From Allium sativum (Eukaryota; Streptophyta; Magnoliopsida; Asparagales; Amaryllidaceae): a stretch of 64,000 bases of DNA. Positions 34,800 to 48,074 of this stretch are shown one piece after another; position 1 is the stretch's first letter; each line of letters starts with the position of its first letter. The position numbers and the translations under genes were made by a program. The stretch is from positions 227,771,835 to 227,835,834 of the forward strand of contig CM060922.1 in assembly GCA_030737875.1 (NCBI GenBank). The letters are read 5' to 3'. The notes under the pieces were generated by a model. That model did no database searches. It was not told where the DNA came from and saw only the letters and a program-made list of their open reading frames with translations.

Positions 34800-35548
34800 C
34801 TTTTGAATGGTTAGCGAGGTTGACAATGTAAATCCTACATTACAAACTTTGAACTCATGCATATATCAAGTAAAAAAAAAGGGAAAAAAATTAGAATGTT
34901 CATTGCAAATCGGAGCAGGAAACACATCCAAATCTTTGTAAACAAAGTAAAACTGAAACTAATACCGATGACAGAATACCACAATATTGAACATTTCAGC
35001 GTCTGTAAGTTATTAAACATAGTTCCTTGTTTCCTTTAATATCTGTAATTAAGGCTGCCTGAAAGCAGTAAGCTTGGACTAGCTTTAACTTTTAAGTTTT
35101 GCCTTGATAAGTAGATATCAAATATAACAATATAGAATTACCTAAAGCTGAAGCTTAAAATCTGCACTCACTGATTTTGGACTAAAAATCGAACCTTTAT
35201 TGTCATATTGCAGTATACAGAGAACTTCTGATCTACTATAACGGAATTTGATCTATATATACATGTGTATATAGTATACACATACACATAGACTTCAAGG
35301 GTTTTAGGTATAAACACAAAATCAAATCTAAGTCTGACAAAAGTTTCCATGAAATCAGAGAGTTGATTTATTTTGTTAGACAGTTCCAGGATTTTTTTTA
35401 AACCAAATTTCCAGGTTTTTTTTTTTAAACCAAATTTCTAGGTTGTAAAATTGAAAATCCCAAAATAGAAACAGGTGAAATCCAAGCGACAGAATTTCGG
35501 TTCAAAATCGGATCCCAGTTTCTCAACTACTGTTCAAAATCGGATTTT
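34800..35548. other. DNA upstream of the SPS exon, no exon found
   Basis: AT-rich. The minus strand shows no recognisable sucrose-phosphate synthase exon. Two similar ACCAAATTT-(C/T)-AGG segments with poly-T runs lie near 35385-35440. Confidence 0.5.
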
Positions 35549-35612
35549 TTGCGCGTTGAATTGGTTAGAGAAAGAGTAATTTGCGCGTTGAATTGGTTAG
35601 AGAAATTAGCGC
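35549..35612. repeat. Direct repeat of a 25-base unit
   Basis: The unit TTGCGCGTTGAATTGGTTAG plus AGAAA occurs twice in tandem, separated by a few bases, and a third partial copy (TTAGCGCATTGATT) follows. Confidence 0.8.
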
Positions 35613-35620
35613 ATTGATTT

Positions 35621-35755
35621 ATGCAGTGGAAGAACAAGCGGAGGAAGAAAAGGAGCAAAGATGAGGAAAACGCGATTTCAGATTTTACAACCGATTATAA
35701 TTGGCTTCAGAGAAACATGCAGAACAATAGAAATGAGAATCAATTAAAGGATTAA
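35621..35755 (+). CDS. Possible small ORF, 44 codons, function unknown
   Basis: The ATG at 35621 opens 44 codons to TAA at 35753-35755. The product has a very basic start (MQWKNKRRKKRSKDEEN) and an acidic/aromatic middle (SDFTTDYNWLQRNMQNN). It is too short for a domain call and has no recognised homologue. Its composition is more protein-like than its surroundings, but chance cannot be excluded. It lies directly after the 35549-35612 repeat. Confidence 0.2.
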   Translation: MQWKNKRRKKRSKDEENAISDFTTDYNWLQRNMQNNRNENQLKD

Positions 35756-38133
35756 TTTGATATTTATTACGTTTATTTACCCAAAAACATTTTGTTAGCA
35801 GTTATAGAAGTTGCCAAAATGAGCTCATAAATTCAACCAAAGTGCAAAGTTATTGAAGAAAATTATTTAATTTAATTTTCAAAATCGAGGCTAGTATATT
35901 TACATATGTTGTAATTAGCATTATATGACATCTAAAGCTTTAATATAAGTAATTATCATTAAACGAAAAATATGTAAAAACTAATAAACACAATTTGATT
36001 TCTATATGGAGAAATTAACATTTCCATTAACCGATATAATATTTGAAGAGCTAATTATTTAACTTTTGAGAAGAAGGAAGATGAAGTACGTAGAGAGGCA
36101 TAAAAATGAAGCAACTCTAAATCCATTTCCTCTCGCTGTAGTAGTTAGCGTGTTGAAAATTTAAAAGATGTGTTACACGAAACAAATTTACATAACATGT
36201 ATACATAATCATTCTGTTCGATTATATGTCAATTTAAAGGTGAGTATACGACAAATCGATAAAACAATTAACCGGTGGTTTGGAGTAGTTTTTTAATTTA
36301 AAGCAAGCAGTGAATAGAATAATTAAATCAAACTATGACACAGTAAATGAGTTACCTTTCGTATAAGTGTGCATGTTTTTCCTATTTGACAATTAGTCTG
36401 CAATTATTTAATTTACAGTAATAACTTCACACAGTTTATATTACATAAAAGATGAAATACATTTTAGGTTAGGAGATGTAGAAAGACAATGGAGAGAAAT
36501 GCAATTCCAGCATCTTCTCATATTAAATACGCAGTAGGAAAAAAAATTAGTTCATCCTTCTTTATATGCTTAATGCTCCTTTATTCATGTGCATCTGCCA
36601 ATAATACATATTTAAATATGCCATATTTATATAGTTCGTTTGTTATTATGCATTTCAAAAGTGAGCAAATATTCTTAATATAATTTAAATTTAATATTAA
36701 TGTGTTAATAAATGAAGAAATTCTTTGTAAATTTGACTACTGGCATAGCAAATATGGTTAGCGGCAAGAACTACATCAATCAATATAAGGCAAATGCGGA
36801 TGAGGTGACAATCAAAATATCAAGGGATGTGTTTAAACTAGGACGGTGAATTTGTTTTTGTGGGATTATATCTGAACCACTATTTGTCTTGTTGTTTGTA
36901 CAAGAGGGGAATTTTATTATATAGATAAATATGATATAACACAGGCAACATAAATGTAACATATTAGATGACTAATGACTTTATGATTTTATCCTCCATG
37001 TTTGAGAAAAATTATGAATTACCATGCATGTAACAGCAGACTGTTTTAATTGTTGTAATATAAACATAATATAATTAACGGGACAAATCTGATATACTTA
37101 ATAACAAATGACTTTGTGATGTTGTTGTCCAAGTTTGAAAAAAAAATGAGTTGCCTAGCATTAGCAGTTTGTTTTTAAATGTTTTAATATATGACACTCT
37201 CTTCCATCCTTTAAACACTACACAAATAATAAATTTGGATTTTACAGAATGAACCTCATGTTTTAATTTATTAAAAAATAATTGTGGTAAGAGCCATCAC
37301 CCTTGCTCCTTTGCATACGTTGTTGTCATTTGAGATGGTGTTGCCTCCTGGATAATTAGATACCCAAATAAAACATTAATTAAAATAAAATGAAACAAAA
37401 CAACGCTAATTATATCTTCAGTGTTGCTCTAAAGTTTGGAATCCATAATTTGATTAATATTTGGACATATCTTTGCAATGCAAACAAAAGAGGGGACTTT
37501 TTCCCATTTTATCTAACATATCAATTTGTTAAATGTCATTTTATTATATAATATTGAATTCAAAAGCAAAATATAGGTCAATTTGGGATATAGAACTCAA
37601 GGTTAAAAACAAAAGAAAAAGGAAAAAAAAATAGGGTGGAAATAATTAATGCAAATGTATAACCGTTTAATTTAGCTGGAATGGTGTCCCATTGTCTTTA
37701 TCAAATGTCCATACATGCATGCATCAATTTTGGTAAGTTTAATTACAAATTGCAATGAAATTTATTGCTTAATGAAAATTCAGTCTAGTTCACAAATATC
37801 CAATGTAAATTGACAAATGGATTTGGATATGTTTAATTACTAATTGCAACGAAAGACCGTACACATGAAAATGTATTCACAGATGCATGCATTCTTTGGA
37901 TCCAACTGCTAAAATATGATGGATTACTACAAATTCATCTCCATCCCATGCAAAATGGAAGAAAGTTCAGCACATCCTACAATTAACCTCAGATAGAATA
38001 TACGTAGGTCATTACCTTTATGAACTTAAATCTACAATTAAGGCAAAAAATTATTTGAAGAATTAGAACTCAAAATTGTTCACGCACACAGGGAGGTAAG
38101 TACAAAGTAGGAACCACTAATACAAGTGTTTTA
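35756..38133. other. Intergenic DNA, no gene recognised
   Basis: AT-rich. One minus-strand segment near 37281-37350 follows an acceptor-like TATCCAG and reads GGNTISNDNNVCKGARVMAL, but has no donor or partner exon, so it is only noted. Confidence 0.5.
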
Positions 38134-39591
38134 TATCCAAGTAGCAGCTAGTCATGGGCTCTAATTTTTTTTTCAACTATTCAACCATTGAGTTAATAAC
38201 ATTAATCAACAATAAATAATTTAAACAAACACAATCTAAATTAATAAATTGACCCAAAGATCCGGCGAATCCAAGCTACCTGAAAGATGATCAACTCCTA
38301 CCTTGCTGAAATTTGGATGTTGGTTTTCATGCTTTTACAGGTAAAAAATTTAAAGCCTACAGGTGGTTATCTTTTCAAAGAACTCTACTAGGCTAAAGAT
38401 AATGCAAAATTCAGTCCACTAGAAATCAGAAGCAAAGAATAACAGCTCAATGGCAGTATAATATCCCTACAATAGAACATACTTTCTGACATTAAAAACT
38501 TACAAAAATAAAAAATGAAACTATACAAATTACAAATTTGAAGAATAAATAAATGGAGATATAACTCCATAAAAAAATTTGAAGTGATTCAATGGATTAA
38601 GCAACAAAGATTTTCACACTTTTTTCATCTCGAAACTTGATATATTATTCATCAAACACAAAATATATACTATCAAAATTACTAAAATTCAGACCTTTGA
38701 GAATTATTGCCAACCATAGATGAAAGTACTATGACATTTATAAATTCCTCTTTTGATTAGAAGATAATTTATTTTGGTTTGATATGAAAACGTAAGAATT
38801 TATATGCAACCAATTCATACGTACCCATGTCATCCTTTAATGATACTTTTTTTGGAAACAAAAATGTGTCATCTTCTAATAAAGAAGAGAGTCCTTTAAT
38901 GATACTTCAAAAGCTTCACTTATATTTTTGTTCCCAATTATTATTTTAATGTTATCTAGATAGAAAAGTAGTAATTATATGGGTTCAACAATGTGTACTT
39001 TTAATATTAATGATGAAATGTTTGCAACAAATATATGTCATGGTTTTACTTCATATGTAACACATATGAGGATTACGCAAATTTGAATATCAATTAAGGA
39101 AGCAATGATCCAAATAAAAGCTATAAAAGAATATTTATCAAGAATATAAAACGGAAATCAAACATCACAGAAAGATATCCAACTTACAGAATAGAGGCAT
39201 TTCTATATGAAGTGCATTTCATTTTCAACGGATTCACCTCAGTCTTTCTCTCATAAAGGAGTGAAGATTCATTTAACCTGTAATCAGACATATAGATTAC
39301 ACATCATAGCAAATGATATGAATATAACTGTACATAAAGACCATAATAAGATAAATAAATAATAAACAATCCATCTCCTATAATGTAAAGAATAACATGA
39401 TTTTTTTGTGTATCCTAAGGGTATCATAATTTTTCATCATACTTCTGTTGTTTTAAACACGATGTCACATAAGTCCAACTATAGAAAACATATTTATCTA
39501 AATAAATATGCATGTACATAATTTAGTTTTATATTTAGAACACTAAAACATGATTTTTTTTCATTCAGTAATCTATATGTAGTGGGCATTG

Positions 39592-39760
39592 GTTTATGTA
39601 CTGCAATAATAGTTGATTGTATATCTTATTTGTTTATTATGTACTGCAATAATAGGTGAATGTTTAGCTTACTTGTTTATGTACTGCAATAATAGTTAAA
39701 TGTTTAGCTTACTTGTTTATGTACTGCAATAATAATTGAATGTTTATCTTACTTTTAGAC
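39592..39760. repeat. 41-bp minisatellite, four units (copy A)
   Basis: Four units contain TTTATGTACTGCAATAATAG followed by a variable TTGAATGTTTAGCTTACTTG tail. The matching array in copy B is at about 54634-54793, also four units, so the array predates the duplication. Confidence 0.85.
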
Positions 39761-41401
39761 AACCAAGTGCATATAGTGGTACGTTTACCATCTACTATAA
39801 TATCTACAGTTATATAGGTGAACAACGAAATAAAAAATCATTAGTACAATTATAAACCATAATAATTGTCTTTAAATAGAATATAACATGTACTTAAGAA
39901 AAACACTAATAACAAAATGAAAGACTGCATTCATAAGAACATACTGAGAAGAATGCTACGCATTACGTTTGAGCGTATACCATAAAATGGGTTCAATAGA
40001 AGATATACCATGAACTATTGCTGAAAAGTGAACAACTACATAAGTAAACATGCCTTCTAATTATTTACTTCTATTAGGCCCCTAATACGAAGCATAAATG
40101 TTAAGTCAACAATGTACACTATTATCATTAACATGCATAGAAACCTATCTGTAAAAGAATATAATATCACCTGACTATGCCATCTAGTCGAAACAGGTAA
40201 CCTTAATGTGGACTAAAACTAAGACTAAAAGGTACATTGGAATAATCCAGTATTAGCATCAAAATGCATATATTATAAAAAAGGTTGAAATCAATCATGC
40301 ATACAATAAAGTTTTTGTGCTAAACAATTTGAAAAATCCATAACCTTATCAGACTGTTCACATTATTTTCGTAGAGTTCCTAGGTCTGTACAAATTAGGA
40401 ATAAAATTTAAATCTAAACAAATTTATAATATCTTTTGCTTGTATTTCTAACTTTTATTGTGTTGTAGCTAGTGAGTTTTTATAAGAACGCGGGGTCAGG
40501 GGTGACAAAAATATCCCTGTCATGCTTAATGCATGGGAAGGGACTTTTGTCATTTCAAATGCTTCAATTGGGAGTATCCTCATTCCACATGATGTGCCCA
40601 AATTTTTTTTGCACAGTATTAGCATTTTTCAATGTTTATTTTAAACTCAAGAGACTACACACATACATAATTTATGAATAAAGTTGATTTTTAACTACTC
40701 GTGTACCTCATTTATTAATAACAAGATAGAAGCATATGGAACGACCAACCTAGGTGCCAAGTGAGCTTGCATCAAAACCTTTCAATTTAAAAATTTTGGT
40801 TTTTATATGCAAATTAGAGAATCATGAGAAGAAGTAATGTACTTTTCACTCATTCAAATGGATCTGAAAAGGAAATTTTGCTGAAGACTTGAGGCTAAAA
40901 ATTTGATGTTGTTAAAGGGAGGAAGTGAGAGTGGAGCATTTCATATAGAAATGTGGATAATAATTCTAAATGATTAATATGTCCTTAACTGCAGACACAT
41001 AGAGTAATTTTGTGTTTTCAAAAGCTTCATTCAAGGGTTTTCCTATATAAATGGGTTTATTATCAAACATGAACTACTTATACACTTTTGAGTTTATCGT
41101 ATCAGTTGCTTCATGCTCCATTGTGAATTGTTCTTGTATTTATAGCTCCAAAAAGCTCATGCAAATGATATACCAAAAACATCCAACTTGGCTACCCCAA
41201 TATGTTTGTAATCTCTTGCTAGCTCAAAGGATATACATCTAGTTCTCTAATATTTGACATTTGCAGCTACTGAATTAGCATAAAGTACAAAATGGTTTAC
41301 TTAAAAATGAAAATGGTTTAACCTCAATTTAATCTTCAGGATTTTATTTTTAGAAGGAGGAAAAGAAAGAAGAAGAAAAAAACATTCAGCCTTTGGGTAT
41401 T

Positions 41402-41485
41402 TTATAGTACTTCAGGATCTGTGACAACTTCCTCAAACTTGTCCAGATACTTATCAATAGTCCAAGAAAAGTATAAGTGTTTTTC
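41402..41485 (-). pseudogene. Terminal exon of an unidentified gene, copy A
   Basis: The minus strand has an acceptor (TTTATTTAG) followed by 84 nt that read open to TAA, giving 27 residues that include FSWTIDKYLDKFEEVVTDP. The equivalent exon in copy B (56445-56528) has the same length, acceptor and stop, with three amino-acid differences (Y/S, F/L, T/K). I do not recognise the protein. In copy A the upstream exon found near 59.3 kb is not duplicated, so copy A is probably a 5'-truncated gene copy. Confidence 0.5.
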
Positions 41486-42265
41486 CTAAATAAAAGGAAT
41501 AGAAATAACACGCATTTACTACCATGGTCCAAGAAATAAAATCTCCAGGTGTTAGTTTAATCTATGTCATCAGTCTTAATGTATATGTGCTAACCATGAA
41601 AGGTTCAGAAGCTTTAATCCTTCTAATTCAATGGGTGTTATTATGTTTATAGAACTACCTTTTTCTTTACGTGTGGTTAAATGCTATGACAAAAGAAAAC
41701 CTTTGAACAAATATTTGAATATTGCGATATTGAATGCCCGATAGAAGACTAACTAACACCGATCGTACTATCCATGCTATAAATGGAGGTCACAACAGAA
41801 AAAACAAATAAATTTAAAAACACATATCAATAGATGTAGATTAAGGTAACTGAGAGTATAAGAAATATATAACATGATCGTAGAACTTCAATAATGTGTG
41901 CATAATTTTCTCAAACTTAACAATGTCAACTTCATACAGTACTGGTAGAAAAATGAATGCATAACTAAATAGTAATGAACATCTCTAAGACAACCAAACA
42001 ATTGTATAGGCAATAAGCTGATTAAAGAAAAGATCGATAAAGTATTAAGGAAGAGCTAAAGAAAGAGGGAAAATATCAAACTTACTGTACTACAAAGTTG
42101 AATTTTATATACTACAATCCCTTAGCTTCTTACATAGGAACATGGATAGACAAATGGGATTGCGAAAATTATTCCTAATCCAAAAGTTACTCAAGAGAAA
42201 TGAAAGGGATGAAAATGGAAATAGTTTAAGCAACTATCATATGATATTAAAAAAAAAAAACTTAC

Positions 42266-42336
42266 CTAAATGAGATAATGCACAACATTTTCCAGTAATT
42301 ATGTATACAGTCATGATGCACATAAAAATTACCATC
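42266..42336 (-). pseudogene. Candidate internal exon, copy A
   Basis: A 71-nt minus-strand segment lies between a TTGCTAAG acceptor and a consensus donor (CATTTAG, then GTAAGTTTT). Read from the first exon base it encodes GNFYVHHDCIHNYWKMLC. The copy B counterpart (57294-57364) has the same splice sites and two amino-acid differences in this stretch. Conservation of both sites in both copies supports an exon; the product is unknown. Confidence 0.4.
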
Positions 42337-42379
42337 CTTAGCAATAGAATGTTACAATGGATGCATGCTTCCTATAAGT

Positions 42380-42419
<40 letters not shown>

Positions 42420-43045
42420 AAATAGTGTATATGTGTGAAAGATGAACATGAGCATTCTTTGACTATGAATCTAATCATTGTTAATTTAGTAAGAATATCC
42501 ATCATTTTGAGTTAATGGCATTACCTTGGGCCTAGAAATAATCTAAGCCTAAAAGGGTTATACAATCGACCCAGTTCATATTTTGAATTCATAGACAATA
42601 CACATCGTTCGCTTTAAAGAAATTACATACTATGCAGCAGCTTCACAAAATTTGCCTAACCTAAAATAAAAAAAGCAAAAGTATCAATATACTTTGCTCT
42701 AATATTAATTTTTGTACTTTATTCTCTAAACATAACTAAATATATTGTATCCGACAAACATGGCACCATCTTTCGTTTGATGAAAATTAATTTGATTTAT
42801 TTATATGTCAATATGCTAGTGGACCACCATTTCAAATTTATTGAAGATTAAAATACCTACATAACATAAATCTTTAAACTATGAAGGTTTCAGCAAAAAA
42901 ATTTGGTATAAAATGTGCAATTTTATTTAGCACATTATTGTAACATAGTATAGAGTCACTAATATGGTGCTTAAATGTAGCATATGTAATGTATTAGAGT
43001 ATTATACAATTTTAAGTATCAACAGATATCTTTATTATGGTTGGG

Positions 43046-43166
43046 TCGGACTGAACACTGGTGTGTCCAAGCTCTGTCCTATCAGAGTATCGTACGGACA
43101 CGGACCGGACACCAGATAGTCTCGGATTGAGCCGAAAATCGGTCCGTCCTGTCCAATATACAGCCC
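43046..43166. other. 121-bp spacer between the two duplication units
   Basis: GC-richer than both flanks and rich in GTCC/GGAC motifs: GGTGTGTCC near the left and GGACACC near the right can pair. No match elsewhere in the window was noticed. It may be filler captured at the duplication junction or a fragment of an unrecognised element. Confidence 0.6.
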
Positions 43167-45190
43167 TATCCAAGTAGCAGCTAGTCATGAATTTCTTTTT
43201 ATTTCTTTTTTCAACTGTTCAACCATTGAGTTAATAACATTAATCAACAATAAACAGTTTAAACAAACACAATCTACGTGACGACCCAAACCCCGATAAG
43301 ACGGTGCAAGGGTAATCTTTGGAATATAACACATAAACAGATAACAGCAGAACATAATTAAATAAATACACCAGATAATGTACAATAGAATACATTGGAT
43401 TAACATAATCATCAGAGTTACACAGTATATAGGATCATACTTAGTACAAATACAGTTCAGCTATACATAAATGTCTACAGCGGAAAACAAACATAATATG
43501 TACAATAGGAGCAGAACAAGTAAAAAGAGATAAACGATAGAATCCATATTCAGCTCCACCTATGGAGAAAGAGCCTGCTAAAACCTGAACACAAGGCTGC
43601 CCGTGTAGAAAAAATGGCACCCGAGTTTGCAAGTGAAACAAGCTACGAGTCAGTCATGGGACTGGTATGAGAAATCTACTTAACACATTTTCAGATATGG
43701 CTAATCACAGGACCACGCCACTTTCGCAGAACGGGTTTACTCCATTGGATTGCCAGTGCTTTAAAACAAATAAATCTTTTAAATATCGCAATGCTTTTTA
43801 TAAAAATGAAGTCATTATAAGACTCAGTTCCCATCACACAATGCAACACAAACCGGAGGATAGAGTTTTACCTTATAATGGCTAAAATATGCTTGATACG
43901 AGCAAAACAAATCATTTGATATTATTGCTAGTGTATATATGTTTCAAAAACAATTTCAATCATAACTATCAATCATAGACAACATGGGTACCATATATCA
44001 TGTCGCCATACATATATATAATCAAAACTGCACGGTGTCGTATTTGGAAATTGGATTTCCATCATGAACCAAGGCAAAAGATAGTTCTTACCGAATTCGA
44101 GACTGTCTAGCCCGAGCCTTAGGATCAGAACGCATCGACCCTTGGATCGTCAGGGTCGGTCCACCGATGTGGATTAAAATGCATGAACACTGCGTTTCCC
44201 CGCCCTTTGGGGGCGTAAATGAGACCAATGACTCCATCGTTCCCGGATCGACTGATATATCCGAGGCGCCTCGCAACAGCAACAACCAAACAGGTGAAAA
44301 TAATATAAATGTCAGGGCTGGTAGGTCACTGACACCACCCTAGCTAGAAAGAAACGCATGCCCTCCCTGATGTTCTCTCCCGTTTCTGGTTCATACCGGG
44401 GTGTGAGGCTCATGAATTCACGTTATACACAAAGCTACGCCACACAGGCCGTGCTTTGATCATCAACCACAAGACTTTGCTTTTCAACAGAAGCCTTGAT
44501 CATCTACCACTTAGGCATGCCACACAGGCAATTCAAGCCATGCGACTGATTTCTATCGATATATAACCTCTGAGCTCGTACGTCTCAGAGAAGGGCGTTA
44601 AGAAAGAGAATAAATTCTCCACTGCCAAACAGATATATATTTAATGGAGATCAATCAGCACAGAACAAAATCCAATGTCAGACACACAGCCCATTTACAC
44701 GTTAGTTCTGGGTCTGAACGAAACCGGAGACACTCAATACCTCGCATATCGGTACAATCAACAAGTACGTACAGACGGCTACTACTTCAGCACTTCAAGG
44801 TTGCTACTCCCATCATGAGCATCAGTAGCACCCCTCCATTCGACGTGAAGATCATCGGTCTTGCACCGTCTTCATATCTTCGACTTCCACTCGTCAATCA
44901 ATTATTTGAAATGAGAATCAACTCGGCCTTTTCAAATAATTCACGTATATTTAGAATTTCAAATCTATTCATTTCAATGGTTAAATTATTCGATATCACT
45001 AGTTAAATCGATCAATGTAATTTTCACACCAAAAACATTCAACCATCAAATATCACATAAACCGAGCAAATTCAGTTTATTTCCATTCCATATCGTTTAT
45101 AATATTTTATCACGATTTAGCGCTATTTTTATTTATTTAAAAATAGCCAATTCATTCAAAACAACGCTCCAGGCCATAACGCGGCCGTGT

Positions 45191-45652
45191 CGCTGTTTTT
45201 CTTCAGATTTGATTTACACATATCTGAAAATCTAACCGTTGGATCTTCAGAAATTTTATATCATTAGAAAGATCTTTTCAAAATGAATCCAACGGTTTCA
45301 GCTTCGGGAAAATCCGACGGTCGGATCTCCCGCACTAGTCGTTTGAAGTTACGATTTCAAACTACGAACTGCAGCGTCGTTATTTGATTTATTTTAATTA
45401 TATATATATAATCGATTCTGACGCTGTTTTTCTTCAGATTTGAATTAAACATTCCAGACAACCCAACCGTTGGATCTTTACAAAGTTGGTGCCGTTGGAA
45501 AGATATTTCCAAGGCGAACCCAACGGTTGTGGTTTCGGGAAAATCCGATGGTCGGATCTCCCGCACTAGTCGTTTGAAATCACGGTTTCAAAACACGAAC
45601 TGCAGCTTCGTTATTCGATTTATTTTAATTATATTTATATACATATACATAC
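45191..45652. repeat. 231-bp tandem duplication inside the solo LTR
   Basis: Two diverged copies each start CGCTGTTTTTCTTCAGATTTGA (positions 45191 and 45422 for the first base) and contain AACCGTTGGATCTT and GGTCGGATCTCCCGCACTAG. Confidence 0.88.
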
Positions 45653-45779
45653 ATACATACATATATATATATAAATATAATCCTTTCTTCGATTTTAAAA
45701 CTATATCCACTTTATATATTTGACAAAAATGATATTTTTATCATCAAAAAAAAATTTATTCCACACATCACCATTTTTA

Positions 45780-46110
45780 ACACTTCATATTCACAATAAA
45801 AATGTAGATTTTATTGTTCAATCTATATATTCAACACATGAACGTTTTCGACTTCACACATACGATAAAATATGATTTTTATCGTTCTAGTCCTCTATTC
45901 AACAAATGAATATTTTCTATAGTTTATATATATATAATAAAAATGTGATTTTTATTGTATAACAATTTATTTCAAAACGCGCTTATTTTATATAGTCTAA
46001 ACATAAGGTAAAAATGTTATTTTTGGTGTTAAAACGATTTATTTAAAATACTAATATTTTATATAGGCTATATATATATATATAATAAAAATGTGATTTT
46101 TATTGTAAAA
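45780..46110. repeat. Array of AT hairpins inside the solo LTR
   Basis: A short inverted repeat recurs at loose spacing: ACAATAAAA/TTTTATTGT near 45793-45817, AATAAAAA/TTTTTATT at 45937-45957 and again at 46084-46104, with weaker copies between. It is transcribed-strand symmetric and may reflect amplification of a cruciform-prone unit. Confidence 0.7.
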
Positions 46111-46487
46111 CAATTTATTTCAAAACACGAACTCATTCAACACATGAATTTCTATTCAACAAACGAATATAGTTTTAACACATGAAAATAATTCTAACAC
46201 ATGAATATTATTGAAAATTTCGGCAGCATAACGGCAGGGTAGTTAAAACCGGCACCGTCCCTAGTATGGCTCCTCGATCTACCTTAAAACCTCGCGGTTT
46301 TTGACAATGAGGATTTTCAATATCTAGTTCGCACATTGGCGAATTTTACCATATACTAATCCTATTGGGATTTCAATCACAACCAGTCATTTCAATTCAA
46401 CCATTCATGATATTCACCAAATTTCACATCAACCAATCCAAACAATATCAGAACCAATATATATCGTCCATGGTCTGTGGACGAGGG

Positions 46488-46490
46488 GAG

Positions 46491-46537
<47 letters not shown>
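46488..46537. repeat. (TA)n run with LINE target duplication, left side
   Basis: GAGTATG followed by about 20 TA units. The matching GAGTATGTGTATATATAT at 51571-51596 flanks the other end of the LINE, so the LINE entered a GAGTATG(TA)n site. The run on this side is longer and adjoins the LINE 3' end, so it may include tail-derived repeats. Confidence 0.75.
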
Positions 46538-46540
<3 letters not shown>

Positions 46541-47032
46541 AAAATTGGTTCTCTTTATTACTAAAACCAATAAAAACTTATTTTATAAGCCTCGTCAAAA
46601 CCTTATAATCCCCCTAGTGGGTACCTTATAAGGAAAAAGAGTACTTATAAAATAAGTATACAACATAAAATCCCTCATTGTCTTTACAAAGGAAATTAAA
46701 CACAACAAAATAAAGCCTAAGGAATTAAAACAAAGCGCAATCAATCCAAACAGCCCAAATAGGCCCAGTCCGACTTCATTTGTCTTCATCCTCTACCGAT
46801 TCACCAGGTCATCCAGTGTCACAAAGCTCTATACCCCATCTGTTCAGAATCAGTTCAGTTCTCCCATCCCTTTTACTTCGACTTCCATTAGAATTTACCA
46901 GAAATTGAATCTCTCGTTCAATTTTCCAAAGACAGTCCGAAGCTTCCAGTTTTCTTCCATGAAAGGTCCTCAAGTTTCGTTCTTTTCAGATGAAATAGAT
47001 CGCTGAAGTTAAGGTAGCACACGCCAAGTCCT

Positions 47033-47929
47033 TCAGTTGATTCTTTTCCTTAAAATTTCATAGATCTGCATCGTTTCTTCTTTTAGCTCTTCTAAATTCA
47101 ACGAAAGATCCAGCTTTTTCTTCAAAGAAAGCCATATGAAAGCTGAATAATCACAAGAAAAAAATATATGCTCTATTGATTCTGTGTGGTTGTTGCACAA
47201 GGGGCAAAACAGATCTGAGAGGTTGCTGTAGCGTTGAACCCTGTCCTTCGTGTTTAACCTGCCAATATAAGCAAGGTAAGCTATAAAAGACATTTTTTTA
47301 CTATTTTTCCCATGCCAAATTATAGAAAAAGCTTTATCCTGTTGCTCATGATTTCGTAGATGGTTCCAGGCTTTATGAAAGGAGAATTGTCCACCTTCAC
47401 ACCAATCGTATCTGTCATGCATATTATTTGGGAAAATAGGGATGGCACTTATCTCTTCTATCAATTCCCTCGTAGCTGGGTGGATTTCAGGTATGAAGTT
47501 TTCATTTCTGATAATACAACTTACTTTCTGTTCTGAATTGCCAATAAGATTTAATCTGTCAAAACCAAGTATGTCCACCAAGCTTTTACAATTAATCCAA
47601 GGTTCATGCCACAGTAATGTGCCTTTCCCTGTTGCAATTGATTTGTTAAATAGCTGCTTTGGTCTTAACTTTAACATTGCCTTCCAAGTTGTAGATGCAT
47701 TGTTATCCTGAGCCATTGTCCAAAAATATCCTTTTTTACAGTATCTATTGTGCATCCATATACTCCAAAGTGATGAATTAGATAAAAATCTCCATAATAG
47801 TTTCACACAAGCAGCTTTCTTAAGGCCTGTCAACAATTTCAAACCAATTCCACCTTCAGATTTAGGTCTACAAAGTTTTTGCCATGACACTTTATGAGAA
47901 GCACCCCCCCCCCCAAAAAAAATCAGCAC
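47033..47929 (-). pseudogene. LINE ORF2, C-terminal part with zinc-finger region
   Basis: Continuation of ORF2 after a frameshift in the run of G at about 47905-47917. It carries SWQKLCRPKSEGGIGLK and the plant zf-RVT region ending in CPLCNNHTESIEHIFFSC, a CCHC-type arrangement. The region is expected at the C-terminus of plant L1 ORF2 proteins. The nominal first residues (MLIFF) belong to the shifted frame. Confidence 0.88.
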
Positions 47930-48074
47930 AAATAGATTGCAACTTATCTATTGTATATTCTGGGAGTTGGTAAATAAAAATCCAGTATAAAATAATGGGA
48001 GTGATAACAGAATTTATCAATTCAGCTCTGCCTGCAAAACTTAACAGTTTTGTTTCCCAACCTTTTATTTTATT

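Larger units (their letters stand above)
38134..43045. repeat. Tandem segmental duplication, copy A (4.9 kb)
   Basis: Direct repeat of the unit that also forms 43167-43276 plus 53282-58053. Both copies begin TATCCAAGTAGCAGCTAGTC and end TTTATTATGGTTGGG. Colinear similarity is continuous, with scattered substitutions and small indels, roughly a few percent by eye. Copy A is uninterrupted. It contains a 41-bp minisatellite (39592-39760), a 34-base A-run (42383-42416), and 3' exons of an unidentified minus-strand gene (42266-42336, about 41880-41941, 41402-41485). The ends do not look like LTR or DNA-transposon ends. Confidence 0.92.

Noticed and set aside
38134..43045. The duplicated unit as a Helitron
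   Set aside because: There is no CTRR end with a 3' hairpin at 43045 and no helicase.
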